A stretch of 64,000 bases of DNA from Domibacillus aminovorans (GTDB lineage: Bacteria > Bacillota > Bacilli > Bacillales > Domibacillaceae): positions 353,538 through 417,537 of the forward strand of contig NZ_LQWY01000067.1 of assembly GCF_001643235.1 (NCBI RefSeq), read 5' to 3'. Positions within the stretch are counted from its first letter, which is position 1; every line of letters begins with the position of its first letter. The notes under the pieces were generated by a model. That model ran no database searches and was not told where the DNA came from. It worked only from the letters and a program-made list of their open reading frames with translations. Shown here piece by piece: positions 8,433 to 18,452 of the stretch. The translations under genes were made by a program, and so were the position numbers.

Positions 8433-9473
8433 ATGACGATGATTGAAAAGCGTAAATTAATGGATAAAGACGCACCGAACCGTTCGACAGCGATTGTGAA
8501 TGGTCGGTCGTCAAATGTGTTGAACTGGGATGATGTGAAATTTGACTGGGCGTATCCAAAATATAAGCGGATGCTCGGAAATTTCTGGACTCCGTTTGAG
8601 ATTAACATGGGGACGGATGTGAAGCAGTTTCCGGGTTTGACAGATTGTGAGCGGGAAGCATTTTTAAAAACGATTGGACTGCTTGCACTGCTTGATAGTA
8701 TACAGACGGATTATGCGGGGAAAGTAGCGGATTATTTAACAGATTCGAGCTTGCAGGCATTGATGATTATTTTGGCGCAGCAAGAAGTGATTCATAATCA
8801 TAGCTATTCGTATGTTTTGTCGAGCTTGGTGCCGAAATCGGAGCAAGATCGCGTGTTTGATTACTGGAGAAGTGAGCCTGTGCTTGAGAAGCGCAACGAT
8901 TTTGTCATGAAAGGATACGAATCGTTCGTGGAACAGCCGACTGTGGAAAATATGCTTGAGTCGATTGTGTATGATGTGATTTTGGAAGGATTATTCTTTT
9001 ATTCAGGCTTTGCGTTCTTTTATCATTTGGCACGCCACCAGAAAATGGTAGCGACGAGTACGATGATCAATTACATTAACCGCGACGAGCAGCTTCATGT
9101 TGATTTATTCGTGAAAATTTATCGTGAATTGCTGACGGAATATCCCGAGCTTGATACAGAGGAACGTGCAGCTGACGTGGAGGCGATTTTCCGAGAAGCA
9201 GCGGCGCTTGAAGTGGAATGGGCGCGCGAAGTGATCGGGGACAAGATTGATGGCCTCGATGTGGAAGATGTGGAGGCGTACATTTATTTTTACGCGAACG
9301 TGCGCTGTCAGCAGCTCGGATATGAAAAGCCATTCCCGGACTACCGGAAGAATCCATTAAAATGGATTAAAGCATACGAAGATGTAGACCTTGGCAAAAC
9401 CGATTTCTTTGAACAGCGCTCACGTCAGTACGTAAAAGTTAATGTGCAGGATAATGGGTTTGACGAATTATAA
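8433..9473 (+). CDS. nrdB: Class I ribonucleoside-diphosphate reductase, beta subunit
   Basis: The ferritin-like radical subunit, 346 residues. The di-metal ligands are all in place: D88 (LLDSIQT), E118 and H121 (QEVIHNHSY), E185 (ILEGLFF), and E219 and H222 (RDEQLH). The radical tyrosine is Y125, at the spacing of E. coli Tyr122, so this is a tyrosyl-radical enzyme rather than a class Ic type. The ATG at 8433 has aaggagga upstream at 7 nt; upstream in-frame codons at 8385 overlap nrdA and lack a site. No nrdH or nrdI is adjacent, which with the nrdA-like alpha chain points to class Ia rather than Ib. Confidence 0.95.
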   Translation: MTMIEKRKLMDKDAPNRSTAIVNGRSSNVLNWDDVKFDWAYPKYKRMLGNFWTPFEINMGTDVKQFPGLTDCEREAFLKTIGLLALLDSIQTDYAGKVADYLTDSSLQALMIILAQQEVIHNHSYSYVLSSLVPKSEQDRVFDYWRSEPVLEKRNDFVMKGYESFVEQPTVENMLESIVYDVILEGLFFYSGFAFFYHLARHQKMVATSTMINYINRDEQLHVDLFVKIYRELLTEYPELDTEERAADVEAIFREAAALEVEWAREVIGDKIDGLDVEDVEAYIYFYANVRCQQLGYEKPFPDYRKNPLKWIKAYEDVDLGKTDFFEQRSRQYVKVNVQDNGFDEL

Positions 9474-9483
9474 TAATTTTGAC

Positions 9484-9512
9484 CGGTTTCCATTATGGAA
9501 GCCGTTTTTTTT
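9484..9512 (+). terminator. Terminator of the nrdAB operon
   Basis: An 8-bp stem cggtttcc / ggaagccg with one G-U pair, followed by eight T. Confidence 0.85.
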
Positions 9513-9700
9513 GTGAGTAAACAGCGCATAATATCCCGATATAATCCTTAAATTTGACGTTGGAATAAGGATGAATTTAGCCGGAGTAAAAATAATTATT
9601 TTTTCTTTATTCATAAAAATTTTCCATATTATTCATGTTGGTTCGATATTTAATTCTTACACTGGCTAAAGATGCTATTTTAAAGGAGGAATTTTTATTT

Positions 9701-12700
9701 ATGCGCAAGGAGCATTTTTATTTACTTATTTTAGCCAGCAGTTTATTTGTCTCTACCCTCGTTTCCCCCACTTCACCTGCTCTGACAGTAGAAACGCCAG
9801 TATCAGTAGAGTCTATGACCGCTTCGTCTATTATGATTACAGAAATTTTGCCGAAAAGCAAAAATGCGACCGGTACTTCAACTGATGCTTTTGAGTTCAT
9901 TGAGCTTTACAACAACAGCAGTCAGCCGATTGAGTTGAAAAACTACAAATTAATTTACGGATATCCGAACGGGCGTACGACGGATTGGACATTTAAAGAA
10001 GAAAAGCAAATTGCACCGGGTAAAACAATGGTTGTCTGGGTAAAAAATGCTGCGAATCCTTCCTTGACATTGAATGAATTTAATACTGAATTCGGCACAA
10101 CTCTTACGGAAAATCAATTTACATATATCGAATCAGATGGAATAGAGAACTCCGCTGAACACACGCTTTCTGTATCAGATTTATCCAATAATGTTTTTTC
10201 AACTGCTGCATATATCAAAGACAATGTATCCGAAAATAAAGGCATTCAATACAAGCCAGGTGATGACGGCGAGAAGATGGTTATTTTAACCGCAGCAGAA
10301 CCAGCAACCCCTGGAAAAGTAATTAAAGGCCAGATTCCTTCTAAATACGTTGAGAAAGACGCAGTTGCCCCAATTATTACCCATACACCGGTTGAAAATA
10401 CCTCCTCAGGAAACGATATTGTGATTCGAGCTGCGGTCAAGGATGAAACAAAGATTGACAATGTGAAAGTATTTTACAAAGGAACAGAAAGCAAAAACTG
10501 GCTGAAGAAAGAGATGACCAAAGGGGAAGGTGATCAATTTGAAGCTGTGATCGGAAAGGAAGAACTTTTATCTGAAGAAGTCAAGTACCGTGTGGAAGCG
10601 TTTGACGGTCAAAATACGGCAAAAACAAAAGAATATACAGTCACGGTGGAAGGAATGGATTATGATCCGCAGCAAGTGCCATCCCTTCTTGTAACCGAGC
10701 TGGTTCCGGATTCGGATGATGTAAACAGCCTCGATGGATATGAGTTTATTGAGGTGTACAATAACACGAACGAAAATGTGAATTTAAAGGATTATAAAAT
10801 TCGTTATCGCTACCCTGCAGAAGGTTCGGAAGCGGATTTAATCTGGAAATCCGATAAAGAAGATGTTGTTTTACGGGCGGGTGAAACTATGGTGTACTGG
10901 ATTATCAATGCGGGCAACCAAGATAAAACGGTTGAAGACTTTAATAAAGCATACGGCGTTAGTTTAACGGAAAATGTAAATATTGTGAAAGTACATTCGG
11001 ACGGAATGGCGAACTCCAGCCACCGTGGCGTAGCCATTGTAATGAATACAGGGGAAGATATTTCGGCTGCATATTATTATGATGAACCAAATGTGGATGA
11101 TACAGATGCAAACAAAGGAATTTTCTACACATTCCCTCGCATGGCGGGTGAAAAAGAAATGAAGAAATACAGCAGTGCAACCGAAGATGCTACACCGGGA
11201 ACAGTCGCATACGTACAGGTACCGTCTGTGAAGAGATCAGGGGTGTTTGATTCGATGGGGCCAATCGTAGAAGACTTAACCGAGACAGCCCCTATTTCTG
11301 CACGCCAAAATGTCACAATAACATTTGATGTTACTGACGACCAGTCAGTCAAAACTGTCCGTCTTTTATACAAAACAGGAGAGGGAACTGAGTATACATC
11401 TGTTGATTTAACAAGAGATGAAGTAACCGGTTTGTTTTTTCATACGGTGTATTCACCTGATTTGCTTGGCAAAAAGAATCTGGACTATTATGTTCAAGTT
11501 TCCGACGGAACAAATGTGGTTGAAACGGATCCAACAGGCATCCCTATTTTAAATGACAATATAGAAAAAACTGGATTAAATGTGGAGGATGGCTCGGTTT
11601 TAAGTAAAACCGCAACGATTAAAGCATTTGGAACCGATTCGCAGCTTTCAATTGACAATAAAGATGTGACAAGTAAAACGGAGCCAGCATTGTCGGCGCA
11701 GGTATACTTTGCGTTCGATGTCAAGAAAGTCAATTTGTATTTTAAAAATGGCATTACAATCGGTGACGAAACATTGCACATTTTCGATGACACGATCAAT
11801 CAATATAAGACGATGACCGTGCCGGTAGACACCAATCAGTTTTCAATGGGGGAAGAAACAAAAATTTCGATTCGTGCGGGCACGAAAGTATCACCATTTG
11901 ATACAAACTCAGAGGAAAACCGGGACGATTTTTACGTAAAAAATGTTCGCCTTGTCCTTGAAGATGGAACGACTTTATATGATCCCACATACAGCAATGC
12001 TGCCCAGGAAATAAGCATTGGCGACAGCGGCAGTGCAAAGCCGGTGGTCGATTTTAGCTTTACATTGCCAGATCAATCATTTACGGCGAAAGCGTATAAA
12101 TGGGATACCCTGCAGACTTCAGAAGGGAAGCATGTGATTAAAGCGGATGCTGTTGTTCATACGGAGGCCGATGTCATTGTCGATAACAGTGCGCCGGTCA
12201 TTACATCGTCGGTTGAAGAAGGAAAGGAATATAAAGGGGACTTTACAATTCAAGCAGAAGTCAAAGACGCTCATTATGATGTTGAAAACGTCACCGCTTC
12301 ATTGGATGGAAAGGAAATAATACTGCCGCTGGAAACCTCTTCGGCTAAAATGGCTGCCGGCGCCCATACCGTTGAGTTTACAGCAGTAGACCGTGCTGGA
12401 AATAAAGCGGGAAAATCCATTTCGTTTGCGGTTGTAGAAGAAAAGCCGTATGAACCTAAAATAACGTCACCGGCGAACGGATTGGAAAATGTTAATCCGA
12501 ATAACGCAAAGCTTCAGGTAAAGGTAACCGATCCGACAAAAGACAGCCTGAATGTTGATTTTTACCGTGGTTTTGAGTACGGGGCAGCTGATGCAGAAGT
12601 CAATGTTTATGAAAATAGTGCCGACCGTGAGCCGCCAGCACAAATTTCGCCAGCAGATGAAACAGCCGTAACGGAAAAAGTGAAACTGGCAAAAGCAGAT

Positions 12701-14197
12701 GGAGAATATATTGAAACCTCTTCAATGGAAAAATTTCCGTACCATCGCTTTGAAGTAGCCATTGATCAAAAAGTCGATGCGAATGATGAAATTAAAATGA
12801 ATTGGGAAGGAAAATCACTCATCGGCCGGAGAGTATCGATGTATGTATGGAATTATATAACAGCGAAGTGGGAGAGGCAGGAATGGAAAATCGCAAAGGA
12901 CAGTCAAAACTTTACCCTCTCCGGCAGCGTGAAGGGCACCGATTATGTAAAGGACGGAAAAGTGCAGGTAATGGTACAGGATGAAATTTCCTCAACAACC
13001 GAGTTTGATTACTCCTTTATCTGGATGTCCGACACACAGTATTATTCAGAAAGCTATCCCCATATTTTTGACCGAATGACAAAATGGGTAGCGGAAAAAA
13101 AAGAAACGATGAAATTAAAGTACGTATTCCATACAGGCGATCTTGTAGATGAAACAGATCAGCCGGTTCAATGGGAGCGTGCGGATACATTTATGCGGAC
13201 GCTTGACAATGCATCGATCCCTTATGGCGTACTGGCGGGCAACCACGATGTAGGGCATAAAACAGGTGACTATAATGAATACAGCAAATATTTTGGCGAA
13301 CACCGTTTTATGGGGAAAGAGTATTACGGAGAGTCGTATAAAAACAACCGCGGCCATTACGACTTAATTAGTTCAAATGGAAATGACTTTATCATGCTGT
13401 ACATGGGCTGGGGTATAAACGATGAAGACATTGCTTGGCTGAATAAAGTGCTTGCTGAGCATCCAGACCGCAAAGCGATTCTCAACTTTCATGAATATTT
13501 GCTTGTTTCTGGGAACCGCAGCCCGATTGGCGACAAAGTATTCAATGAAGTCGTGAAGAAAAACTTAAATGTCATAGCTGTCTTGTCAGGGCATTACCAT
13601 GACAGTGAAACGCTCGTTGATAAAATTGATGATAATCAGGATGGCACACCGGACCGAAAAGTGTATCAAATGCTTGCTGATTACCAGGGCGGGCCTGAAG
13701 GAGGACAAGGTTTCCTTCGTTTAATGAAAGTAAATCCGATTGAAAACAAAATTTACATACAGACGTATTCGCCGTATTTGGACCAATACAATTATTACAA
13801 TCCCGTGGATTATCCGGGCAAGGATGAGTTTACGATTGAAACCGATTTAACGCCGAAGGAAAAAGTCGTGGCGACAGATCTGTTTAATGTGGAAGTGTTC
13901 ACGGATGAAAAAATCGGTTCACAAGCGAACATAAAAGACGGAGGCACAGCGAAAGCAAAATGGAAAAACCTTGAGCGGTCCACGCAGCACGGCTGGTATG
14001 TAGAAGTGAAGGATTCTTATGGAGGCGAGGTACGTTCAGACGTCTGGTCCTTTAAAACCGGCTCTCAAGGAATCGGCGAAAGTAATAATGCTGGCAATGG
14101 GAATGGCAAAAGTGAAACGCCATCTCTTGTTGACAATGGTCCTGTTATTGATGGGACAGAAGACAGGATTAAAAAGGAGAAAATGCATGAACGGTGA
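9701..14197 (+). CDS. Very large secreted lamin-tail-domain and calcineurin-like phosphoesterase protein
   Basis: About 1498 residues, starting at an ATG with taaaggagg upstream; the in-frame codons before it have no site. A signal peptide leads to two lamin-tail domains (about residues 40-190 and 325-480; each has ITEILP or VTELVP, FIE(L/V)YNN and a proline-glycine end), several Ig/Big-like modules, then a metallophosphoesterase domain at about 1105-1370. The metal-binding motifs SDTQ, GDLVD, GNHD (about 1180) and GHYH (about 1299) are intact. Lamin-tail domains in bacterial secreted nucleases and phosphatases are thought to bind surfaces or polymers. The substrate is unknown. The C-terminus ends in a Gly/Asn/Lys linker and a tail that looks truncated (see 14194-14526). 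Confidence 0.85.
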   Translation: MRKEHFYLLILASSLFVSTLVSPTSPALTVETPVSVESMTASSIMITEILPKSKNATGTSTDAFEFIELYNNSSQPIELKNYKLIYGYPNGRTTDWTFKEEKQIAPGKTMVVWVKNAANPSLTLNEFNTEFGTTLTENQFTYIESDGIENSAEHTLSVSDLSNNVFSTAAYIKDNVSENKGIQYKPGDDGEKMVILTAAEPATPGKVIKGQIPSKYVEKDAVAPIITHTPVENTSSGNDIVIRAAVKDETKIDNVKVFYKGTESKNWLKKEMTKGEGDQFEAVIGKEELLSEEVKYRVEAFDGQNTAKTKEYTVTVEGMDYDPQQVPSLLVTELVPDSDDVNSLDGYEFIEVYNNTNENVNLKDYKIRYRYPAEGSEADLIWKSDKEDVVLRAGETMVYWIINAGNQDKTVEDFNKAYGVSLTENVNIVKVHSDGMANSSHRGVAIVMNTGEDISAAYYYDEPNVDDTDANKGIFYTFPRMAGEKEMKKYSSATEDATPGTVAYVQVPSVKRSGVFDSMGPIVEDLTETAPISARQNVTITFDVTDDQSVKTVRLLYKTGEGTEYTSVDLTRDEVTGLFFHTVYSPDLLGKKNLDYYVQVSDGTNVVETDPTGIPILNDNIEKTGLNVEDGSVLSKTATIKAFGTDSQLSIDNKDVTSKTEPALSAQVYFAFDVKKVNLYFKNGITIGDETLHIFDDTINQYKTMTVPVDTNQFSMGEETKISIRAGTKVSPFDTNSEENRDDFYVKNVRLVLEDGTTLYDPTYSNAAQEISIGDSGSAKPVVDFSFTLPDQSFTAKAYKWDTLQTSEGKHVIKADAVVHTEADVIVDNSAPVITSSVEEGKEYKGDFTIQAEVKDAHYDVENVTASLDGKEIILPLETSSAKMAAGAHTVEFTAVDRAGNKAGKSISFAVVEEKPYEPKITSPANGLENVNPNNAKLQVKVTDPTKDSLNVDFYRGFEYGAADAEVNVYENSADREPPAQISPADETAVTEKVKLAKADGEYIETSSMEKFPYHRFEVAIDQKVDANDEIKMNWEGKSLIGRRVSMYVWNYITAKWERQEWKIAKDSQNFTLSGSVKGTDYVKDGKVQVMVQDEISSTTEFDYSFIWMSDTQYYSESYPHIFDRMTKWVAEKKETMKLKYVFHTGDLVDETDQPVQWERADTFMRTLDNASIPYGVLAGNHDVGHKTGDYNEYSKYFGEHRFMGKEYYGESYKNNRGHYDLISSNGNDFIMLYMGWGINDEDIAWLNKVLAEHPDRKAILNFHEYLLVSGNRSPIGDKVFNEVVKKNLNVIAVLSGHYHDSETLVDKIDDNQDGTPDRKVYQMLADYQGGPEGGQGFLRLMKVNPIENKIYIQTYSPYLDQYNYYNPVDYPGKDEFTIETDLTPKEKVVATDLFNVEVFTDEKIGSQANIKDGGTAKAKWKNLERSTQHGWYVEVKDSYGGEVRSDVWSFKTGSQGIGESNNAGNGNGKSETPSLVDNGPVIDGTEDRIKKEKMHER

Positions 14198-14526
14198 CGA
14201 CGGGACAGGAGGGAAGCAGACAGTGGACGCTTCCCAAAACGCTTATCGACACGATGGCTGGGTCTGCTAAACCACTTGAATTGCAAACGTTTGAAGGGCA
14301 TCGTGTTACGCTCCCTAAAGAAGTAATCGTGCAATTGCAGAAGGGAGGACAAGAGAGTGTCACTGTCAAGATGAATGTACTGGATAAGAAAGAAGCGTCT
14401 CTTTCACCGGGCCTGGTATACAGCGATATACTCGATGTCACGATGAAAGCAGACGCTTATGAAGAAAATGGGGGAATAAATAATAAAAACAGACCTAGGC
14501 GGAGCCTTCGTCTGTTTTTATCTTGA
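14194..14526 (+). pseudogene. Likely frameshifted C-terminal remnant of the phosphoesterase protein
   Basis: An open frame of 110 codons overlapping the previous stop by GTGA. Its first 90 residues resemble the wall-adjacent domains at the C-termini of surface phosphoesterases and 5'-nucleotidases: a (V/R)TLPKEV segment, a GQESVTVKMNVLD strand, then LSPGLVYSDILDVTMKADA. There it stops making sense and reads through the transcription terminator. A tga just upstream closes this frame before 14191, and there is no Shine-Dalgarno at normal spacing, so independent translation would need coupling. I read it as the decayed end of the upstream gene; a coupled small gene is the alternative. Confidence 0.5.
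14484..14520. terminator. Bidirectional terminator between convergent genes
   Basis: The arms aaaaacagac and gtctgttttt enclose a 15-nt spacer containing a small inner stem. It serves the phosphoesterase gene on plus and the small gene ending at 14518 on minus. Confidence 0.8.
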
Positions 14527-14646
14527 TCTATATGCTTTTGCTGCTTTTCGTTTGTTCAAATATTTTTTAATGAACGGATAAATAATCGGTCCATATTTAA
14601 CGCCCATTTTCACGAGGTTTTTCAATGATCCAGTTGAACGTGCCAT
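14518..14646 (-). CDS. Small basic orphan protein, 42 residues
   Basis: Begins MARSTGSLKNLVKMGVKYGP and ends in a Lys/Arg-rich tail (KKYLNKRKAAKAYRSR). It has an aaaggtgag Shine-Dalgarno and ends in the bidirectional terminator. It shares an LK.L(I/V)K.G...(A/G)P(I/V)(I/V)YP core with the 52-residue protein at 4190-4348. The predicted product is strongly basic with a short amphipathic or hydrophobic segment. Function unknown; a membrane-binding or spore role is possible but unsupported. Confidence 0.7.
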   Translation of the reverse strand: MARSTGSLKNLVKMGVKYGPIIYPFIKKYLNKRKAAKAYRSR

Positions 14647-14773
14647 ACTGTTTCTCACCTTTCAGTTTATAGTGTTACTTCAAGTGTGCCCGACACGATG
14701 AATTGTTAAACATCACCGTGGGAAAGCTGATATAATGAAGAACAATGAGAACTTTTAGGAAGGGTGTGCATGT

Positions 14774-15652
14774 ATGACGCTTGAAGCGGGAACAATGGTT
14801 ACATTAACAGTGAAAAATGAACAGGAGTACGGCTGGTTCTTAATGGACGAAGAGGAAAATGCCGTTCTTTTACATCATAGTGAAGTGAGAGAGGGATTTG
14901 ATCCAGACGAGCCGGTTGACGTGTTTCTTTATCAAGATCATAGTGGGCGCCTGGCGGCAACGATGGATAAACCGCTGATGACACTCGGCGAGTATGCGTG
15001 GACGGAAGTCGTTGGAGAGGAAGTCAATAACCTTGGTGTGTTCGTTTCAATCGGCATTTCAAAAGACGCGCTCGTGTCAGAAGATGATTTGCCATATAAA
15101 TATGAAGTACGGCCGATCGAAGGCGACAAACTATATTGCACACTGAAGCTTGATAAAAATGGACGGCTGTTTGCGAAACCGGCGACAGAAGAAACGATTT
15201 GGGATATCGCCAAACGGGCAAACAAAACAGACTTAAATAAAGACTTTACCGGCATCGTGTATCGGACCGGAAAAGCAGGTTCGTGGATTATAACAGATGA
15301 ACAACACCGAGCCTTTCTACATCCGACACAGCGTGAAGACGAGCCACGCGTTGGACAGGCGGTAGCAGGCCGTATTATTGATGTGCATGATGACGGTTCC
15401 ATAAACGTATCACTGCTTGGCCGCCGTCACGAACGGCAACTGGACGATTCAGAGAAAGTGTACGAATACTTAATGAGCCGCAGTGGAAAAATGCCGTATT
15501 CCGATAAAAGTCTGCCGGAAGAAATTGAGAAGCGTTTCGGTTTGAGCAAAGGCGCATTTAAACGCGCGCTTGGCAAGCTGATGAAAGAAGGCAAGGCCTA
15601 TCAGGAAGATGGCTGGACATACGAGGGAACGAGGCCGACAATCGAATCGTAG
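14774..15652 (+). CDS. cvfB: CvfB/YitL-family S1-like RNA-binding protein
   Basis: 292 residues, matching the conserved virulence factor B family (B. subtilis YitL): three S1-like OB-fold segments at about 1-65, 70-140 and 150-220, then a winged-helix domain at 225-290 (MPYSDKSLPEEIEKRFGLSKGAFKRAL). The Staphylococcus aureus homologue binds RNA and affects virulence gene expression; the role in bacilli is poorly defined. The start ATG has a ggaagggtg site; an ATG four bases earlier is out of frame. Monocistronic, convergent with uracil permease. Confidence 0.9.
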   Translation: MTLEAGTMVTLTVKNEQEYGWFLMDEEENAVLLHHSEVREGFDPDEPVDVFLYQDHSGRLAATMDKPLMTLGEYAWTEVVGEEVNNLGVFVSIGISKDALVSEDDLPYKYEVRPIEGDKLYCTLKLDKNGRLFAKPATEETIWDIAKRANKTDLNKDFTGIVYRTGKAGSWIITDEQHRAFLHPTQREDEPRVGQAVAGRIIDVHDDGSINVSLLGRRHERQLDDSEKVYEYLMSRSGKMPYSDKSLPEEIEKRFGLSKGAFKRALGKLMKEGKAYQEDGWTYEGTRPTIES

Positions 15653-15655
15653 GCA

Positions 15656-15702
15656 AATAAAACAAAAAGTATCCGGATACTCCGGATACTTTTTGTTTTA
15701 TT
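15656..15702. terminator. Perfect bidirectional terminator
   Basis: A 22-bp perfect stem with a 3-nt loop (15656-15677 and 15681-15702), A-rich on one side and T-rich on the other. It overlaps the stop codon of the minus-strand permease. Confidence 0.95.
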
Positions 15703-16963
15703 CATGATCGTTTGACAGCTTTAATTTATGAATGAGCGCAAAGAAAAGGCTCAATAAAATGGCAATAACTGTAGCGAGTGCCATACCTTTTAGCTGCAAG
15801 TATCCCCAAGTAAATGTTGCACCAGACAAACCGATTACAAGCACAATGGTTGTTAAAATCATATTTGTTGTTTTCGAATAATCGACTTTTGATTCAACGA
15901 GCATCCGTAAGCCAGAAACGGCGATAATGCCGAAAAGAAGTAATGAAATGCCACCCATCACGGCCGTTGGAATCGTTGAAATGAGTGCGGCTAGTTTGCC
16001 GAAAAACGATAAGAAAACCGCCATCACGGCTGCACCGCCGATGACCCACGTTGAATACACTTTCGTCAAAGCTAGAACACCGATATTTTCGCCGTATGTC
16101 GTATTCGGTGTTGACCCGACAAAACCGGATAACACGGTTGAAATACCATTCCCGAACAAAGAAACACCGAGACCTGGTTTTTTCATTAAATCACGATCGA
16201 CAATGTTTTGTGTGACGACAAGATGTCCAATGTGTTCAGCGATGACGACGAGTGCAGCGGGCGCAATGATGACAATGCTCGTCCAGTCAAATTCAGGCTG
16301 GTAAAAGTCAGGTAAAGCGAACCACTTGGCATCTCGTACTGGCTGCAAGTCCACCATGCCAAATAATGCTGCAATCACATAACCAGAGATAATCCCAATT
16401 AAGATAGGGATGATTTTCAAAAATCCGCGGAACATAACGTTGCCAATAATCGTAATCGCAAGCGTCAGCATCGAGACAATAATCGTATTGCGGTCTGGTG
16501 ACCAGTCTGCTGCGCCATCTGATGAGATGATACCGGCCATTCCCGCCGCAACCGGAACGAGCTCAAGCCCAATAACAGCTACGATTGCGCCCATTGCAGC
16601 GGGTGGAAAGACGACATCAATCCAGCCGCTGCCGGCCACTTTAATAATGCCAGCAACAACGATAAAGATGACTCCGACGATGATAAAACCGCCGAGCGCC
16701 TGATTGTAGCTTCCATTCGCCATGACTAAAAAGACCGGTGATAAAAAAGCAAAGCTGGAACCGAGGTACGCCGGAATTTGCCCCCTGCAAAGGAAAATGT
16801 AAATGAGCGTACCGATTCCGTTCATTAATAAAATTGTGGCAGGATTCACACCGAACAAAATCGGTACGAGAACTGTTGACCCAAACATCGCGAATAAATG
16901 CTGAAGACTGAGCGGGATCAATGCCGGGATCGACGGCCGTTCATCAATTTGATAAGTACGCAA
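15698..16963 (-). CDS. uraA: Uracil permease (NCS2 family)
   Basis: Imports uracil with protons across the membrane. 421 residues and about 14 membrane segments. Family hallmarks are ERPSIPALIPLSLQHLFAMFG at the N-terminus, the substrate site IAEHIGHLVVTQN (E and H equivalent to UraA E241 and H245) and GFVGSTPNTTYGENIG. The best start is the TTG at 16963, 7 nt after AGGAGG; longer frames reach further upstream without a site. A TATAAT at 17001-17006 (minus strand) would give a leader of only about 30 nt, so the PyrR attenuator that controls pyrP in B. subtilis is not present here. Confidence 0.92.
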   Translation of the reverse strand: MRTYQIDERPSIPALIPLSLQHLFAMFGSTVLVPILFGVNPATILLMNGIGTLIYIFLCRGQIPAYLGSSFAFLSPVFLVMANGSYNQALGGFIIVGVIFIVVAGIIKVAGSGWIDVVFPPAAMGAIVAVIGLELVPVAAGMAGIISSDGAADWSPDRNTIIVSMLTLAITIIGNVMFRGFLKIIPILIGIISGYVIAALFGMVDLQPVRDAKWFALPDFYQPEFDWTSIVIIAPAALVVIAEHIGHLVVTQNIVDRDLMKKPGLGVSLFGNGISTVLSGFVGSTPNTTYGENIGVLALTKVYSTWVIGGAAVMAVFLSFFGKLAALISTIPTAVMGGISLLLFGIIAVSGLRMLVESKVDYSKTTNMILTTIVLVIGLSGATFTWGYLQLKGMALATVIAILLSLFFALIHKLKLSNDHE

Positions 16964-17246
16964 AAAAATACCTCCTATAAATAACATATAAAACGTAGCC
17001 ATTATACTTCAAAAAGTGATCATCTGACTATCGATTCCGGAAAAAGACAGAATGAAGTAGTGTCGTGTGACATCATCTTGCTTTCTACAATAAAATGCAT
17101 TTTTGGTCAAAAAAAGTGGCTTATATTTAAAAAGCGAATGAATAAATGAAAAATTAACAAAATGTTCGTAAATAAAAACAGCGTTTGAAACAGGCAATGT
17201 AAGCGGAAACAACGATGGTTTCATTGAAAAGATAGATGAACTGCCC

Positions 17247-17275
17247 TTGATATGTGCGCCGTGTTATTTTATAAT
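17247..17275 (+). promoter_or_regulatory. Sigma-A promoter of serC-serA
   Basis: TTGATA, 17-bp spacer, TATAAT: five of six and six of six matches. It lies 76 nt before serC. The rest of 16964-17350 holds the divergent permease promoter region and no gene. Confidence 0.85.
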
Positions 17276-17350
17276 TCGGATATCAATAAAGTACAAAAAA
17301 GTACAAATTTTTTAAATTCCTAAAAATAACACGAATAAAGGAGAAAAACG

Positions 17351-18448
17351 ATGACACGAGTGTATAATTTCTCAGCCGGCCCTTCTATGCTGCCTCTTGA
17401 AGTATTGGAAAAAGCGCAATCAGAACTTACAAATTACGCAGGTTCAGGTATGTCAGTTATGGAACTGAGCCACCGTTCAAAATGGTTTACAGATATCATT
17501 GAAACAGCGGAAGCGGTTCTTCGCAAGTTGATGAACATTCCGGATAACTACAAAGTGTTATTTCTTCAAGGTGGTGCGTCCCAGCAGTTCGCGATGATCC
17601 CAATGAATTTGTTTGCAGGCAGTAAAAAAGCAGATTACGTCAATACAGGATCATGGTCGGAAAAAGCGATTGAAGAAGCGCGAAAGTACGGGGAAGTTCG
17701 CGTCATTGCCTCTTCAAAAGACAAAAATTTCAGTTATATACCAGAAATTACAGCGGATATGATTGACGCAGAAGCAGATTATGTACATATTACGACGAAT
17801 AACACAATTGAAGGAACAGTTTTCAATAATATTCCAGACACAGGAAATGTACCACTCGTAGCAGACATGTCATCAAATATTTTGTCAGAAGAAATTGATG
17901 TGTCGAAATTTGCTCTTATTTATGCCGGTGCGCAAAAAAATATCGGTCCTGCCGGTTTAACGCTCGTCATTATTCGTGAAGATTTAATCGGTAAAGCAGG
18001 AGAATCCGTTCCGGTTATGCTTGATTACAAAACGCATTCAGAAAGCGGATCACTTTACAACACACCGCCGACATTTGGTGTTTATGTGGCGAAGCTTGTT
18101 TTTGAATGGTTGGAAGAGCGCGGCGGTATTGCAGCGATGGAAAAAATCAATCGTGATAAAGCGGCTCTTTTATACGATTACTTAGAAACATCTACATTCT
18201 TTCGTTCACCTGTACAAAAAGAAGACCGTTCACTCATGAACATTCCATTCGTATCTCCGAGCGATGAACTCGATGCGTTATTTGTGAAAGAAGCAAAAGC
18301 GGCAGGTCTTGAAACATTAAAAGGGCACCGTTCTGTCGGTGGTATGCGTGCAAGTGTGTACAATGCGCTGCCAGTTGCTGGTGTAGAGACGCTCGTTGCA
18401 TTTATGAAAGAATTCGAACAGACTCATTCAACAGAAGAAGGGAAGTAA
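17351..18448 (+). CDS. serC: Phosphoserine aminotransferase
   Basis: PLP enzyme converting 3-phosphohydroxypyruvate and glutamate to phosphoserine in serine synthesis. 365 residues, full length. It opens with the family signature [12 protein letters not shown] and has the PLP-lysine segment [13 protein letters not shown]. Start ATG with aaaggag. serA follows 4 nt after the stop, forming a serine biosynthetic operon driven by the promoter at 17247. Confidence 0.96.
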   Translation: MTRVYNFSAGPSMLPLEVLEKAQSELTNYAGSGMSVMELSHRSKWFTDIIETAEAVLRKLMNIPDNYKVLFLQGGASQQFAMIPMNLFAGSKKADYVNTGSWSEKAIEEARKYGEVRVIASSKDKNFSYIPEITADMIDAEADYVHITTNNTIEGTVFNNIPDTGNVPLVADMSSNILSEEIDVSKFALIYAGAQKNIGPAGLTLVIIREDLIGKAGESVPVMLDYKTHSESGSLYNTPPTFGVYVAKLVFEWLEERGGIAAMEKINRDKAALLYDYLETSTFFRSPVQKEDRSLMNIPFVSPSDELDALFVKEAKAAGLETLKGHRSVGGMRASVYNALPVAGVETLVAFMKEFEQTHSTEEGK

Positions 18449-18452
18449 AAAC

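Noticed and set aside
16964-17246. PyrR attenuator for uracil permease
   Set aside because: The nearest promoter leaves a leader of about 30 nt; no anti-anti-terminator or PyrR loop.
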